From positions 1 through 64,000 of the forward strand of contig NZ_JBDPLH010000009.1 of assembly GCF_040187885.1 (NCBI RefSeq): a DNA stretch of 64,000 nt, in the 5' to 3' direction. The translations under genes and the position numbers were made by a program. The notes beneath the pieces are model-generated. The model did not search any database and was not told the DNA's origin. It saw only the letters and a program-made list of their open reading frames with translations. Position 1 is the stretch's first letter. Each line of letters opens with the position of its first letter. Below, in pieces: positions 16,226 through 24,482 of the stretch. The stretch is from Roseateles_E cavernae (GTDB lineage: Bacteria; Pseudomonadota; Gammaproteobacteria; Burkholderiales; Burkholderiaceae_C).

Positions 16226-18490
16226 TCAGTTCAGGCTCGGTGCGGCACGGTGCACCGGCTCGGGGGGCGGCCGGCGCAGCAAGCGCATGGCATAGGCCGC
16301 CAGCATAAGCGCGCCGGCCGCAAACACGAGGTCACCCGGCACGCGCAGCCAGACCAGGGCCTCCATCACCGGCGAGTGGATGATCTCCGGCGAGCGGGCG
16401 TACCACAGGCCGCGGCTGACGCTGGCCCAGGCCTGGTAGATGCCGGCCGGCAGCAGCGACAGGAAGACCATCATCGCCAGCCCGAGGTTCAGGCCCCAGA
16501 AGGCGGGCTTGAGCAGGTGGTCGGCATGCAGATGGCGCGCATACAGGCCGCGCAGGCAGAACAGCATCAGGCCGATGCCCAGCATGCCGTAGACGCCGAA
16601 CAGCGCCGCATGGCCGTGGGCCGCCGTCATGTTCAGCCCCTGCACGTAGTACAGCGAGGCGGGCGGGTTGATCGCGAAGCCCAGCACGCCGGCGCCGACG
16701 GTGTTCCAGAAACCGACCGCGACGAAGCACAGGATCGGCCATTTGTAGGCGGCCAGCCAGGGCATGGACTTCGAGCGGCGCCAGGTCTGCAGCGCCTCCA
16801 GCCCGATCAGGGTCAGCGGCACGACTTCCAGCGCCGAGAACACCGCGCCGACGGCGATCACCGAGGTCGGTGTGCCGGTGAAGTAGAGATGGTGCAGGGT
16901 GCCGAGGATGCCGCCGAACAGGAACACGATGGTCTCGGCAATGATGGCGCGGTTGGCGCTGGCCGAGCGCACCAGGCCCAGCTTGGTGAAGATCAGCGCG
17001 ACCACGGCGGTGGCGAAGACCTCGAAGAAGCCCTCCACCCACAGATGCACCAGCCACCAGCGCCAGTACTCGACCATCGAGTAATGGGTGTGCTGGCCCC
17101 AGGTCAGCGACGAGGCATAGAAGCCGCCGATGCAGGTGGCCGACAGGAAGACCATCGCGATCAGGCCGCGGGTCTCGGAGGGCCTGGTCAGCGCCGGCCA
17201 CAGCGCGCGGCCGAGCAGCACGACCCAGAACAGCAGGCCGGCGAACAGCAGCAGCTGCCAGACGCGGCCCATGCTAGTGAACTCCAGGCCCTGATTGCCG
17301 AGCCAGAAGCTGAAGTCGACGCCGCGGTGCTGCAGGGTGCCCAGCCAGCCGGTGACGGTGGAGCCGACGACGACGAAGATCAGCGCCCAGAACAGCAGGT
17401 CGACGCCGAGCTTCTGCCACTTCGGCTCGCGGCCCGACAGCAGCGGCGCGATGTAGAGGCCGGTGGCCAGCCAGGCGGTGGCGATCCAGAAGATGCCGAC
17501 CTGGGTGTGGACGGTGCGGCTGACCACATAGGGCAGCAGCTCGGCCAAGGGCAGGCCGAAGAAGCTCTGGCCCTCGACCGCGTAGTGCGCGGTGATGACG
17601 CCCATCGCGATCTGCAGCAGCATCAGGCCGACGACCGCGAAGAAATACTTGCGGGTGGCCTTCATCGAGGGTGTTGCCACCGCACCCAGCAGCGGATCGG
17701 CGCTGGGCGGCTCGGCCTCGGGCTCATGCTTGTTGCTGCCGTGCAGCCACAGCATCGCGGCGATGCCGGCCAGCAGCAGCACGATGCTGACCATGGACCA
17801 GATCGCGGCCGAGGTCGACAAGGTGTTGCCGACCAGCGGCTCGTGCGGCCAGTTGCTGGTGTAGGAAAGCCCGGTCTCGCCGGGCCGGTCCGTCACGGCG
17901 GCCCAGGAAGCCCAGAAGAAGAAGGCGGTCAGCGCCTGGCGATCGCTGGCCTCGGGCAGGGCGCCGGCCGTCATCGCATACTGCTCGCGCAAGGTGTCGA
18001 GTGAGGCGTCGCTGCCGAACAAGGCCTCGTAGTGGGCCGCCACCTCGCGGATGGCCTGGGCCCGCTCGACCGAGACGGTGAGCTTGCCGCTCTCCGCGTC
18101 ATAGCTGTTGTGGCGCATCTCCTGCTGCAGCGTCGCCTGGATCGCCCCCTGGTCGGCCACGCTCAGGGTCGCGACGGCGCGGTGCTGCTGGCTGCGGATC
18201 GCCCGCAGGGCCAGGGCTTCGCGGTGCAGCCAGTCGGCCGACCAGTCGGGCGCCACATAGCTGCCATGGCCCCAGACGGTGCCCAGCTGCTGGCCACCGG
18301 CCGCCAGCCAGGCTTGCTGGCCGCGCTGGATCTGCGCGCCGGTGAACAGCACATCGCCCTCGGTGCTGACGACGCTTTTCGGAATCGGCGGCGCCGTCAG
18401 ATAGATCTGCCAGCCGAGGTAGCCGAGCGCCCCGAACGACAGCACGAAGATAAGGCCCAGCCAGCGCCAGAGCCTGTGGTTGGTGTTCAT
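16226..18490 (-). CDS. norB: Quinol-dependent nitric oxide reductase (qNOR)
   Basis: Reduces NO to N2O with electrons from quinol at the inner membrane. The 754-residue length is that of the single-subunit qNOR: an N-terminal span (13-31), a periplasmic domain with GQQAWLAAGGQQLGTVWGHG and no CxxCH heme-c motif, then about 12-13 spans of heme-copper-oxidase type. HTQVGIFWIATAWLATGLY, VHLWVEGFFEVFATAVVAL (with the NOR-specific glutamates) and HHLYFTGTP give the heme b, heme b3 and FeB ligand region. The ATG at 18488-18490 has an AGGAA site. It follows the DUF2249 gene and precedes nsrR. No norC or norQD genes are near, consistent with qNOR. Confidence 0.96.
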   Translation of the reverse strand: MNTNHRLWRWLGLIFVLSFGALGYLGWQIYLTAPPIPKSVVSTEGDVLFTGAQIQRGQQAWLAAGGQQLGTVWGHGSYVAPDWSADWLHREALALRAIRSQQHRAVATLSVADQGAIQATLQQEMRHNSYDAESGKLTVSVERAQAIREVAAHYEALFGSDASLDTLREQYAMTAGALPEASDRQALTAFFFWASWAAVTDRPGETGLSYTSNWPHEPLVGNTLSTSAAIWSMVSIVLLLAGIAAMLWLHGSNKHEPEAEPPSADPLLGAVATPSMKATRKYFFAVVGLMLLQIAMGVITAHYAVEGQSFFGLPLAELLPYVVSRTVHTQVGIFWIATAWLATGLYIAPLLSGREPKWQKLGVDLLFWALIFVVVGSTVTGWLGTLQHRGVDFSFWLGNQGLEFTSMGRVWQLLLFAGLLFWVVLLGRALWPALTRPSETRGLIAMVFLSATCIGGFYASSLTWGQHTHYSMVEYWRWWLVHLWVEGFFEVFATAVVALIFTKLGLVRSASANRAIIAETIVFLFGGILGTLHHLYFTGTPTSVIAVGAVFSALEVVPLTLIGLEALQTWRRSKSMPWLAAYKWPILCFVAVGFWNTVGAGVLGFAINPPASLYYVQGLNMTAAHGHAALFGVYGMLGIGLMLFCLRGLYARHLHADHLLKPAFWGLNLGLAMMVFLSLLPAGIYQAWASVSRGLWYARSPEIIHSPVMEALVWLRVPGDLVFAAGALMLAAYAMRLLRRPPPEPVHRAAPSLN

Positions 18491-18527
18491 CGCAAGTTCC
18501 TGCGGATAGAAGAGGGGAGCCGTGGGC

Positions 18528-18803
18528 TCAGGCCTGGCCGCCGCAGCTGCCGCAGCAGGGGCTGTGCGTCGGTGCGTTCTTGGTGATCGCGACGCGCCAG
18601 ACCTCGGGGCCGCTCTCCAGATAGTCCCAGCGGAAACCGTTGGGAAGCTCGGCCTGGAACTGGTAGTACAGCGGCTTCGGGTCATGGTCGTTGACCAGCT
18701 CCATCGCCTGGCCGGCCGGCAGCTGGGCGAAGGTCGAGAAGATCAGCGGGTGGCGTTCGCGCGGGATGATGTGGCGAACGTCGATCAGTGTGGGGTGGCT
18801 CAT
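18528..18803 (-). CDS. DUF2249 domain protein, first gene of the nor operon
   Basis: A 91-residue soluble protein of the DUF2249 family, with LIDVRHIIPRERHPLIFSTF, LPAGQAMELVNDHDPKPLYYQF and the closing VWRVAITK. The fold is TusA-like, and members are common in NO- and Fe-S-stress operons. The Cys-rich end SPCCGSCGGQA could bind a metal. A GGAG site precedes the ATG at 18801-18803. It is the first gene downstream of the FNR-type box (18881-18894) and the NsrR box (18831-18853), with norB 37 bases further. A role as a small NO- or metal-related accessory is inferred from context only. Confidence 0.88.
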   Translation of the reverse strand: MSHPTLIDVRHIIPRERHPLIFSTFAQLPAGQAMELVNDHDPKPLYYQFQAELPNGFRWDYLESGPEVWRVAITKNAPTHSPCCGSCGGQA

Positions 18804-18830
18804 CAGGGCTCCGTGGTGGCTGGTTTCTAT

Positions 18831-18853
18831 AAGGTGTGCAAATTGTGCACCTT
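18831..18853. promoter_or_regulatory. NsrR-type operator at the DUF2249-norB-nsrR promoter
   Basis: AAGGTGTGCAA and TTGTGCACCTT are near-perfect inverted 11-base arms around a single A, the 11-1-11 layout of NsrR sites (consensus half-site AAGATGYATTT). It covers the start point predicted from the FNR box (near 18846) and touches a TTTAAA -10-like element (18852-18857). NsrR itself is encoded in this operon. Confidence 0.8.
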
Positions 18854-18880
18854 TAAAAACAAGCTGTCACCCGCGCCGAT

Positions 18881-18894
18881 TTGATCTGGCGCAA
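18881..18894. promoter_or_regulatory. FNR/Dnr-type activator site of the nor operon
   Basis: TTGAT-CTGG-CGCAA: one consensus half-site and one CGCAA variant, 5-4-5 spacing. A start 41.5 bases downstream on the minus strand falls near 18846, inside the NsrR site, 43 bases before the DUF2249 start. Confidence 0.8.
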
Positions 18895-18907
18895 CAGGCC
18901 GGCTGGT

Positions 18908-19324
18908 TCACGCCCACAGCGGCCCGATCGCGTCCAGCGTGTTCTTCAGCACCAGGCCCAGTTCGGTGTCGCCCTCCATCACCAGCGCGCGTTCGAAGAA
19001 CAGACGGTCGGCGTCGTCGCTGCCGCGCAGCAGCCGCCAATAGCTCGGGGCGGCGGCGGCAATGCGCAGCGCCACTGCGGCGCCTGGCGGTGCGGGTCGG
19101 AAGCCGCGCTCGTCGAGCAGCAAAGGCAGCGACAGGCCGAGGTCGATGACATCGATGCGTACGGCCCGGCGCGACAAGGTCGCGCGTGCATCGGCGGGCA
19201 GCCGCGGCAACAGCCAGCGGTTCAGCGCCAGCGCCAGCGCCTGGGTCGGTGGCTGCATCGGCAAGCGGCTCAGCACCGGCTTCAAGCGGCCCGTCATCTC
19301 GGGGGACAGCAGCAGGCTGATCAT
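18908..19324 (-). CDS. ubiT: UbiT, SCP2-domain accessory of O2-independent ubiquinone synthesis
   Basis: A 138-residue SCP2 lipid-binding-domain protein, formerly YhbT. FRPAPPGAAVALRIAAAAPSYW and DDADRLFFERALVMEGDTELGL are the SCP2 core, and the LKNTLDAIGP end is typical of YhbT proteins. UbiT is thought to bind ubiquinone intermediates in the anaerobic route. Its ATG overlaps the ubiV stop (ATGA, 19321-19324), placing it last in the ubiU-ubiV-ubiT run. Downstream lies the nor promoter, transcribed in the same direction. Confidence 0.9.
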   Translation of the reverse strand: MISLLLSPEMTGRLKPVLSRLPMQPPTQALALALNRWLLPRLPADARATLSRRAVRIDVIDLGLSLPLLLDERGFRPAPPGAAVALRIAAAAPSYWRLLRGSDDADRLFFERALVMEGDTELGLVLKNTLDAIGPLWA

Positions 19325-20259
19325 GGTTTGACACTCCAGTCCATGCCGGGCCGACCACGGGCGAATCCGTTGGCCAGGCCACCGGGCAGCGCCCGATCCT
19401 GCAGGCCTTGCAGCGCCGGGCCGGCCGGCTCGCCGCCATTCATCACGGCCTCGAAGGCCGCGATCACCTCAGCGAAGCGCTGCGAGCTCGGCGACAGACG
19501 CAGCCGTGACACGCCGGCCGCCCGCAGGATCTCACGCTCGCCGAGCAGGCATTGCTGCGCCGCCGACTGGGTCTGAATGCCGTTCAGCACCAGAAAGGGC
19601 GCGCCGTCACTGGTCGACAGCAGCAGGCCGTCGCCGTCGTCGCGGCAGCGGAACTCGCACTGGTCCTTGCTGAGCCGGTGGTGGCGGGCTGTGAAGCAGC
19701 GCGCCGAGAAGGCCAGCGGCATGCGGCCGTAGGCGAACACCTCGCAGGGCAGGTCCTGCTGCCCGCCATTGACGGCCTGGATCGCGTCCAGCGCCAGCTC
19801 GACCGGCGCGACCCAGCGCACGGCGCCCAGGCGCCGATACTCGTCCAGCGCCGCGCAGCTGTAGACATTGATGTGCGGGCCCAGCACGAAGCGGGCGCCG
19901 AGGCCGTCGAGCATGTTCAGTGCCGAGGCGTCGCCGGCCTCGACCAGGAAATCGCCTTGCTCGGCGATGCGGCGCAGCAGGCGCAGATCGGCCTCGGAGG
20001 CGATCAGCGCCTGGGTCGCCAGCACCACCTCCTTGCCGGCGCTGCGCAGGTCCTGCGCCAACGCCAGCCAGTCGGCCAGCTTGATCTCGTGGCGGCGCTC
20101 GCAGACCACCTCGCCGAGCACGACGCTGTCGGCCGCCGACTCGGCCACCTCGGCATAGAAATGCAGCAAGGCCTCGCGCGGCCAGTAGTACAGCACCGGG
20201 CCGATGCTCAGCGCCATCCGGTCCTGGGGGCGGAGGGGGTCAGGGTTTGTCATCGTCAT
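19321..20259 (-). CDS. ubiV: UbiV, Fe-S subunit of the UbiUV anaerobic hydroxylase
   Basis: A 312-residue U32-peptidase-family protein, formerly YhbV. With UbiU it hydroxylates ubiquinone precursors without oxygen. Cys53, Cys188, Cys201 and Cys205 reproduce the known UbiV 4Fe-4S set (the 13 and 4 residue gaps match those of the E. coli protein as I remember them). LSIGPVLYYWPREALLHFYAEV and GPHINVYSCAALDEY are family blocks. The start chosen is the ATG in the ATGA overlap with the ubiU stop (20256-20259); two neighbouring Mets are alternatives. The C-terminal GNFARGRPGMDW-like end (NGFARGRPGMDW) is characteristic. Confidence 0.93.
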   Translation of the reverse strand: MTMTNPDPLRPQDRMALSIGPVLYYWPREALLHFYAEVAESAADSVVLGEVVCERRHEIKLADWLALAQDLRSAGKEVVLATQALIASEADLRLLRRIAEQGDFLVEAGDASALNMLDGLGARFVLGPHINVYSCAALDEYRRLGAVRWVAPVELALDAIQAVNGGQQDLPCEVFAYGRMPLAFSARCFTARHHRLSKDQCEFRCRDDGDGLLLSTSDGAPFLVLNGIQTQSAAQQCLLGEREILRAAGVSRLRLSPSSQRFAEVIAAFEAVMNGGEPAGPALQGLQDRALPGGLANGFARGRPGMDWSVKP

Positions 20260-21269
20260 CGCCATGGTCGGTCGTAGGCTCCCAGCGTGTGTTGTTGGCC
20301 CTCGGCCAGATGGCCCAGCGCGGCGGTCCAGGCCGGCTCGACGCGGTAGCGGTCCGGCGCTGCGGCGGCCGCGTCGATGGCCTGGCGCCAGACCCGCGTG
20401 ACCTGCTCGACATAGGCCGGGCTGCGCTGGCGGCCCTCGATCTTGACGGCCCGCACGCCAAGGCGCATCAGCTCGGGCAGCAGGGCCAGCGTGTTCAGGC
20501 TGGTCGGCTCCTCGATCGCGTAGTCGCGCCGGCCCTTGACCTCGAAGCGGCCCTTGCACAGCGTCGGGTAGCCGCGCGGCTCATCCGGGCCGTAGCGGTC
20601 GATCAGCAGCCCGCCCAGCCGCGCCTCGACGCCGTCGGCCGCGTCCTGCCAGCGCACATGGGAAGGCGGCGAGCAGACGCCGGCATTGTTGGGCGACTGG
20701 CCGGTCACATACGAGGACAGCGCGCAGCGTCCCTCGACCATCACGCACAGGCTGCCGAAGCCGAACACCTCGATGTCCACCGCGGTGTGGCGCAACACCT
20801 GGCCGACCTGGGACAGGGTCAGCACGCGCGGCAGCACCGCGCGCTGGATGCCGTAGTGGCGGTGGTAGAAGTCGATCGCCTCGTGGCTGCTGGCCGAGGC
20901 CTGCACCGACAGATGCAGGCGCAGCTGCGGATGGGTCTTGCAGGCATAGGCCATCACCGCGATATCGCCGACGATCAGCGCGTCGGCGCCCAGCTCGACC
21001 GCGGCATCGACGGCGCGGTACCAGGTCGCGACATCGTCGGCGCGCGCATAGGTGTTCAGCGCCATCAGCACCTGGCGGCCGCGCTGGTGCGCATAGGCCA
21101 CGCCCTCGCGCAGCTGCTGGTCGTCGAAGTTCAGTCCTGCGAAGTTGCGCGCATTGGTGGCATTGCGCAGGCCGAGGTAGACGGCGTCGGCGCCGGCATC
21201 AATGGCCAGCTTCAGCGCCCGCAGCGAGCCGGCGGGGCAGACAAGTTCGGGGATGGTGGTCGCGCTCAT
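20256..21269 (-). CDS. ubiU: UbiU, Fe-S subunit of the UbiUV anaerobic hydroxylase
   Basis: A 337-residue U32-family protein, formerly YhbU, needed for oxygen-independent ubiquinone synthesis. ELVCPAGSLRALKLAIDAGADAVYLGL is the U32 start, and Cys175, Cys182, Cys199 and Cys238 have the same 7-17-39 spacing as the cluster ligands of E. coli UbiU. SLCVMVEGRCALSSYVTGQSPN is the family signature. It begins 35 bases after the NnrS-like gene, so the run regulator, NnrS-like, ubiU, ubiV, ubiT is likely one operon. A quinone supply without oxygen is what qNOR, NosR and the anaerobic electron chain need. Confidence 0.95.
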   Translation of the reverse strand: MSATTIPELVCPAGSLRALKLAIDAGADAVYLGLRNATNARNFAGLNFDDQQLREGVAYAHQRGRQVLMALNTYARADDVATWYRAVDAAVELGADALIVGDIAVMAYACKTHPQLRLHLSVQASASSHEAIDFYHRHYGIQRAVLPRVLTLSQVGQVLRHTAVDIEVFGFGSLCVMVEGRCALSSYVTGQSPNNAGVCSPPSHVRWQDAADGVEARLGGLLIDRYGPDEPRGYPTLCKGRFEVKGRRDYAIEEPTSLNTLALLPELMRLGVRAVKIEGRQRSPAYVEQVTRVWRQAIDAAAAAPDRYRVEPAWTAALGHLAEGQQHTLGAYDRPWR

Positions 21270-21304
21270 CGCAGCGGGGTTCCTTGCTTCAGTAGGAGAG
21301 GGAT

Positions 21305-22567
21305 TCAGTCCGGGCGTCCGTCGGCGCGCGGCAGGCCCCACCAGCGGCCGTAACGCAAGGTCCAGCCCAGGCAGACGGCGCCCCACAGCAGGGCGGCGGC
21401 ACTCAGCAGCGGTGCTGCCCGGGCGGCGGCGACCAGCGCAGCGGCAATGCGCAGCAGCACGGCCAGTTGCAGCAGCCAGAACAGGCGCCACAGCGTGTCG
21501 TCCGCGACCACACGGCGGCCGCTATGGCCGCTGCTGACGCGACCGACCATGGCCAGCAGGATCGAGCCGAGGAAGCCCATCGTGTAGGCATGCAAGGGCG
21601 CCAGGCCCAGCGACTGCATGCCGCCAGCGCTGAGACCCTCGGACAGGCCGTCCAGCAGCAGGGCCAGGCCCAGCCAGACCAGCCCCAGATGCAGCATGGT
21701 CAGCAGGCGCGGCCGCAGACTCTGGTGGCGCGCCCACTGCAGCGCCAGCGCCAGCACGGCCAGGCCGGCTGCGGCCTCGATGCCGGCATGCAGCCACAGC
21801 AGGCCGTTCGAGCGCGGCGCCAGCAGGGCCCAGCCGCTTTGCAAGCCGAACAGCAGCAGCCAGCCGCGCAGCGGCCAGGCCTCGGCCTTCGGCAGGGCGG
21901 CGCTGCCGAAGAAGGGCAGCATGCGGTGCAGCACGGTGATGAAGGTCAGGCCGCTGAAGCCCCAGAGCGAGGCGCGACTCAGTGCCGGCAGCCGGCCCGC
22001 TTCGCCGCTCGCCAAGGCCAGCGCGGCGGCCCACAGCAGCAGAGCGCCGAGGATGCCGGCGCCGCAGACGATCTGTGTGTGCAGACGATCGGTTTCGCCG
22101 CTGGCGCGCAGCAGACCCGCAAAACGCCACAGCAAGCCGCTCCAGCCCCAGGCGACAGCCACCAAGCCGAAGCTGCCCAGCACCCGACCCAGTACGGGAT
22201 CGGGACCGGCGTGAATGGCCAGCAGGAACAGCAGCCAGCCGCACAGCTGAGCCAGCACCGGCGACAGCAGGGCAGCGGCCGGCAGCGGCGTGCAGGCCAG
22301 CCAGCGCGGCCCGGCGGTGAACAGGAAACCGGCAAAGAACAGCGGCATGAAGCCCAGGCTCATCAGCAGGCCGTGGGCCGTGGCGGGCGTCAAGTTCCAG
22401 GGCAAGACATGACCCTGCAGCCGGGCCAGCATTGCCAGCGCCCACCACAAGGCGCTGCCAGCCAGCAGCAGCGCGGCGGCTGCGAAGCCAAGGCGATGCG
22501 GTGCGCTGAGCAAGCGGGCGGCTTGCCAGCGCTCGCCAGGCTTGCCGAGCTCAGGCCTTGGCGCCAT
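21305..22567 (-). CDS. Second NnrS-family membrane protein
   Basis: A 420-residue polytopic protein of the NnrS family, with about 12 spans. HRLGFAAAALLLAGSALWWAL, LTPATAHGLLMSLGFMPLFFAGFLFTAGPRW and the late LHAYTMGFLGSILLAMVGRVSSGHSGR are the recognisable blocks; the histidines fit metal or heme ligands. It differs clearly from the nnrS at 13124-14326. The start ATG at 22565-22567 overlaps the end of the upstream Crp/Fnr gene by 17 bases, indicating coupling to that regulator. The role in tolerance to NO is inferred from family and context. Confidence 0.88.
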   Translation of the reverse strand: MAPRPELGKPGERWQAARLLSAPHRLGFAAAALLLAGSALWWALAMLARLQGHVLPWNLTPATAHGLLMSLGFMPLFFAGFLFTAGPRWLACTPLPAAALLSPVLAQLCGWLLFLLAIHAGPDPVLGRVLGSFGLVAVAWGWSGLLWRFAGLLRASGETDRLHTQIVCGAGILGALLLWAAALALASGEAGRLPALSRASLWGFSGLTFITVLHRMLPFFGSAALPKAEAWPLRGWLLLFGLQSGWALLAPRSNGLLWLHAGIEAAAGLAVLALALQWARHQSLRPRLLTMLHLGLVWLGLALLLDGLSEGLSAGGMQSLGLAPLHAYTMGFLGSILLAMVGRVSSGHSGRRVVADDTLWRLFWLLQLAVLLRIAAALVAAARAAPLLSAAALLWGAVCLGWTLRYGRWWGLPRADGRPD

Positions 22568-23333
22568 GGGCCAGCGCGCCGTTGGACAGGCGTTGCAAGG
22601 CCTGTGCATCGCGGACATGAATGCGGTAGCGGTCCATGTCGATGACCCTCATATCGCAGAGCTGGCGCAGCATGCGCGAGAAGGTCTCGGGTGAGGTGCC
22701 CAGCTGCGAGGCGATGGCACGCTTGTGCTGGTTCATCACCACCGCCGATGACTGGTCGCTGGTCTGCAGTTCGTCGATCAGCCAGCCGGCGCAGCGTGCC
22801 AGCACACTCTTGGCCAACAGGTCATGGGCATCGCCGGAGACGCGGCGCACCCGCTCGGCCACCGCCGCCAGCAGGCTGCGGGCGATCTCCGGCCGCGTCA
22901 CGAAGGCCTGCTCGACCTCGCGCACCGGCAGCCAGTAGGCGGATACAGCAGTCTCGGCGCGCGCGCTTTCAAGATAGTTGCCGCCTAGCCAGGCGCTCTC
23001 GGCATCTATCCAATGGCCGGCATGGATGGTGCGTGTCTGCCGCCATTGCTGCTGTTCGTCGTGGCAACCGACGCTGACCGTGCCATTGACCAGCAGCCAC
23101 AAGGCGCTGGCCGGTTCGTCGGCCCGGATGAACAAGGTCTTGGCTGGAATCTTCTGGAACTGGCCCAGCTGAGCCAGTTCCAGGGCCGCGGCCGCGCTGA
23201 GCAGTCCGGGCCGGAAGGCTTTGCTGAGCGTGCCGCACAGGCCTTCGCGACTGTTGTGCGCGGGCACCAGTCGCACGGCCGCTTCGTTCGGATCGGCGAG
23301 GCGATGCTGGAAGTGGTTCATGGCAGTCTCCAT
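22551..23333 (-). CDS. Crp/Fnr-family regulator of the Dnr/NnrR type
   Basis: A 260-residue regulator with a cyclic-nucleotide-fold sensor (about 45-165) and a C-terminal HTH (204-225, KRAIASQLGTSPETFSRML). Glu216, Ser219 and Arg220 form the E-x-x-SR pattern with which FNR proteins read TTGAT half-sites. Cysteines are only at 33, 90, 181 and 226, so the Fe-S set of FNR is absent and a heme- or NO-sensing Dnr/NnrR-type mode is likelier. It heads the operon with the NnrS-like gene and ubiUVT. An FNR-type palindrome at 23384-23397 lies at the correct distance upstream. Met5 (23321) is an alternative start. Confidence 0.88.
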   Translation of the reverse strand: METAMNHFQHRLADPNEAAVRLVPAHNSREGLCGTLSKAFRPGLLSAAAALELAQLGQFQKIPAKTLFIRADEPASALWLLVNGTVSVGCHDEQQQWRQTRTIHAGHWIDAESAWLGGNYLESARAETAVSAYWLPVREVEQAFVTRPEIARSLLAAVAERVRRVSGDAHDLLAKSVLARCAGWLIDELQTSDQSSAVVMNQHKRAIASQLGTSPETFSRMLRQLCDMRVIDMDRYRIHVRDAQALQRLSNGALAHGAKA

Positions 23334-23383
23334 CGTTCTAGGTTGAGGGCTTGATGAATGTGGCGGGCGCCGCGCATATCAAT

Positions 23384-23397
23384 TTGCGGCAGCGCAA
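23384..23397. promoter_or_regulatory. FNR/Dnr-type palindrome upstream of the Crp/Fnr gene
   Basis: TTGCG-GCAG-CGCAA is a perfect 5-4-5 palindrome with the same half-sites as the one before nrdD. A class II start would be near 23349, 16 bases before the gene at 23333. It would control the whole regulator-nnrS-ubiUVT run. Confidence 0.6.
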
Positions 23398-23425
23398 GCC
23401 GGTCAGGGTTTTCGTTTGCGCGGCA

Positions 23426-24472
23426 TCAAACCTGCAGCCGCCTCGCCATCCCGGCCGACATCCAGGGGGGCGCGGCGTTGCTTGCCACGATCAGCGCATC
23501 GACCTGCGGGCGCCCGGCCAGCAAGCGTGTTCTCGCCGCCGGCCCCCCCACCATCAGCGCTGTGCCCAGGCCGTTCAGATCGGCGACGCGGCGCGCCACC
23601 AGGGCCACACCACGGACGCCGCTGCTGGGCTGGCCGCTGCGCGGGTCGAGGATGTGGTGGTAGCGCCGACCATCACGGACGAAACAACGCTCGTAGTCGC
23701 CCGAGGCGGCGACGACACCGTCGCTCAGCGCAATCAGGCCCAAAAGTCCTTGCGGCGCCCGCGGCGCACGCGGATCGAGCAGACCGATGCGCCAGTCGCG
23801 CCCTTGCAGTTGCCCACTGACCAGCACATCGCCACCGCCGTTGATCATGGCGCCCGCCAGCCCCCGGCTTTGCAGCACCCGCAGACCGGCCTCGAGAATC
23901 GGCAGCTTGGCAATGCCGCCCAGATCGATCCGCATACCACGTCGACGCAGATAAGCGCGGCTGCCCGATTCATCGATAAGCACGTCCCGGTAATTCACCA
24001 GACTCAATTGACGACGTATTTCATCCGCGCTTGGAATAACTGTTTGTGCTGGATCAAAACCCCATCCTGAAAATGCCCCAACGGTAATATCAAAGGCACC
24101 GTTGCTGTATTCGGAAACCTGCCGCGCTGTTTTCAGCACCTGCATCAATTCGGGCGCAACGACCACCGGCTGGAGCCCGGCGGCGAGCTGCAGCGCGCGC
24201 ACGGCGTTGTCGGCCCGGTAGCGGCTCATCAGGTCGGCCTGGCGTGCCATCTCGGCCCAGGCGGCGGCCAGCGCTGCGCCGCTGCTGGCGGCGTTGCGGC
24301 CTTCGACGGTGATCTCTACCCTCGTGCCCATCAGCACGCGCGACTGCTGGACCACGCGCGGGTTGGCCAGCGCCGGACGCAGCCAGGCGGCCGTGGCCAG
24401 CAAGGGAAGGGCGCCGAGCAGGCGCCGGCGCCCGGCGTCCGGGCTGGACGGCTCTGGTGGAAGGGGTGACAT
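23426..24472 (-). CDS. apbE: FAD:protein FMN transferase (ApbE; NosX role)
   Basis: Attaches FMN covalently to threonine in periplasmic flavoproteins. The 348 residues begin with a twin-arginine-type signal (GRRRLLGALPLLATAAWL). VLMGTRVEITVEG, GAFDITVGAF, IDLGGIAKLPILEAGLRVL, GGGDVLVSGQ and HHILDPRSGQP are the ApbE blocks. In nos clusters this protein is NosX and flavinylates NosR; the NosR here has the SGAT acceptor motif. It follows the cytochrome c gene by 10 bases on the minus strand, divergent from nosZ. About 23,985-24,125 is notably AT-richer than the rest of the gene. Confidence 0.94.
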   Translation of the reverse strand: MSPLPPEPSSPDAGRRRLLGALPLLATAAWLRPALANPRVVQQSRVLMGTRVEITVEGRNAASSGAALAAAWAEMARQADLMSRYRADNAVRALQLAAGLQPVVVAPELMQVLKTARQVSEYSNGAFDITVGAFSGWGFDPAQTVIPSADEIRRQLSLVNYRDVLIDESGSRAYLRRRGMRIDLGGIAKLPILEAGLRVLQSRGLAGAMINGGGDVLVSGQLQGRDWRIGLLDPRAPRAPQGLLGLIALSDGVVAASGDYERCFVRDGRRYHHILDPRSGQPSSGVRGVALVARRVADLNGLGTALMVGGPAARTRLLAGRPQVDALIVASNAAPPWMSAGMARRLQV

Positions 24473-24482
24473 CAGCAGGCTC

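Noticed and set aside
15821..18004. A 727-codon plus-strand open frame across nsrR and norB
   Set aside because: Low-complexity Gln/His/Gly composition, no ribosome site, and it lies antisense to the recognised qNOR and NsrR genes.
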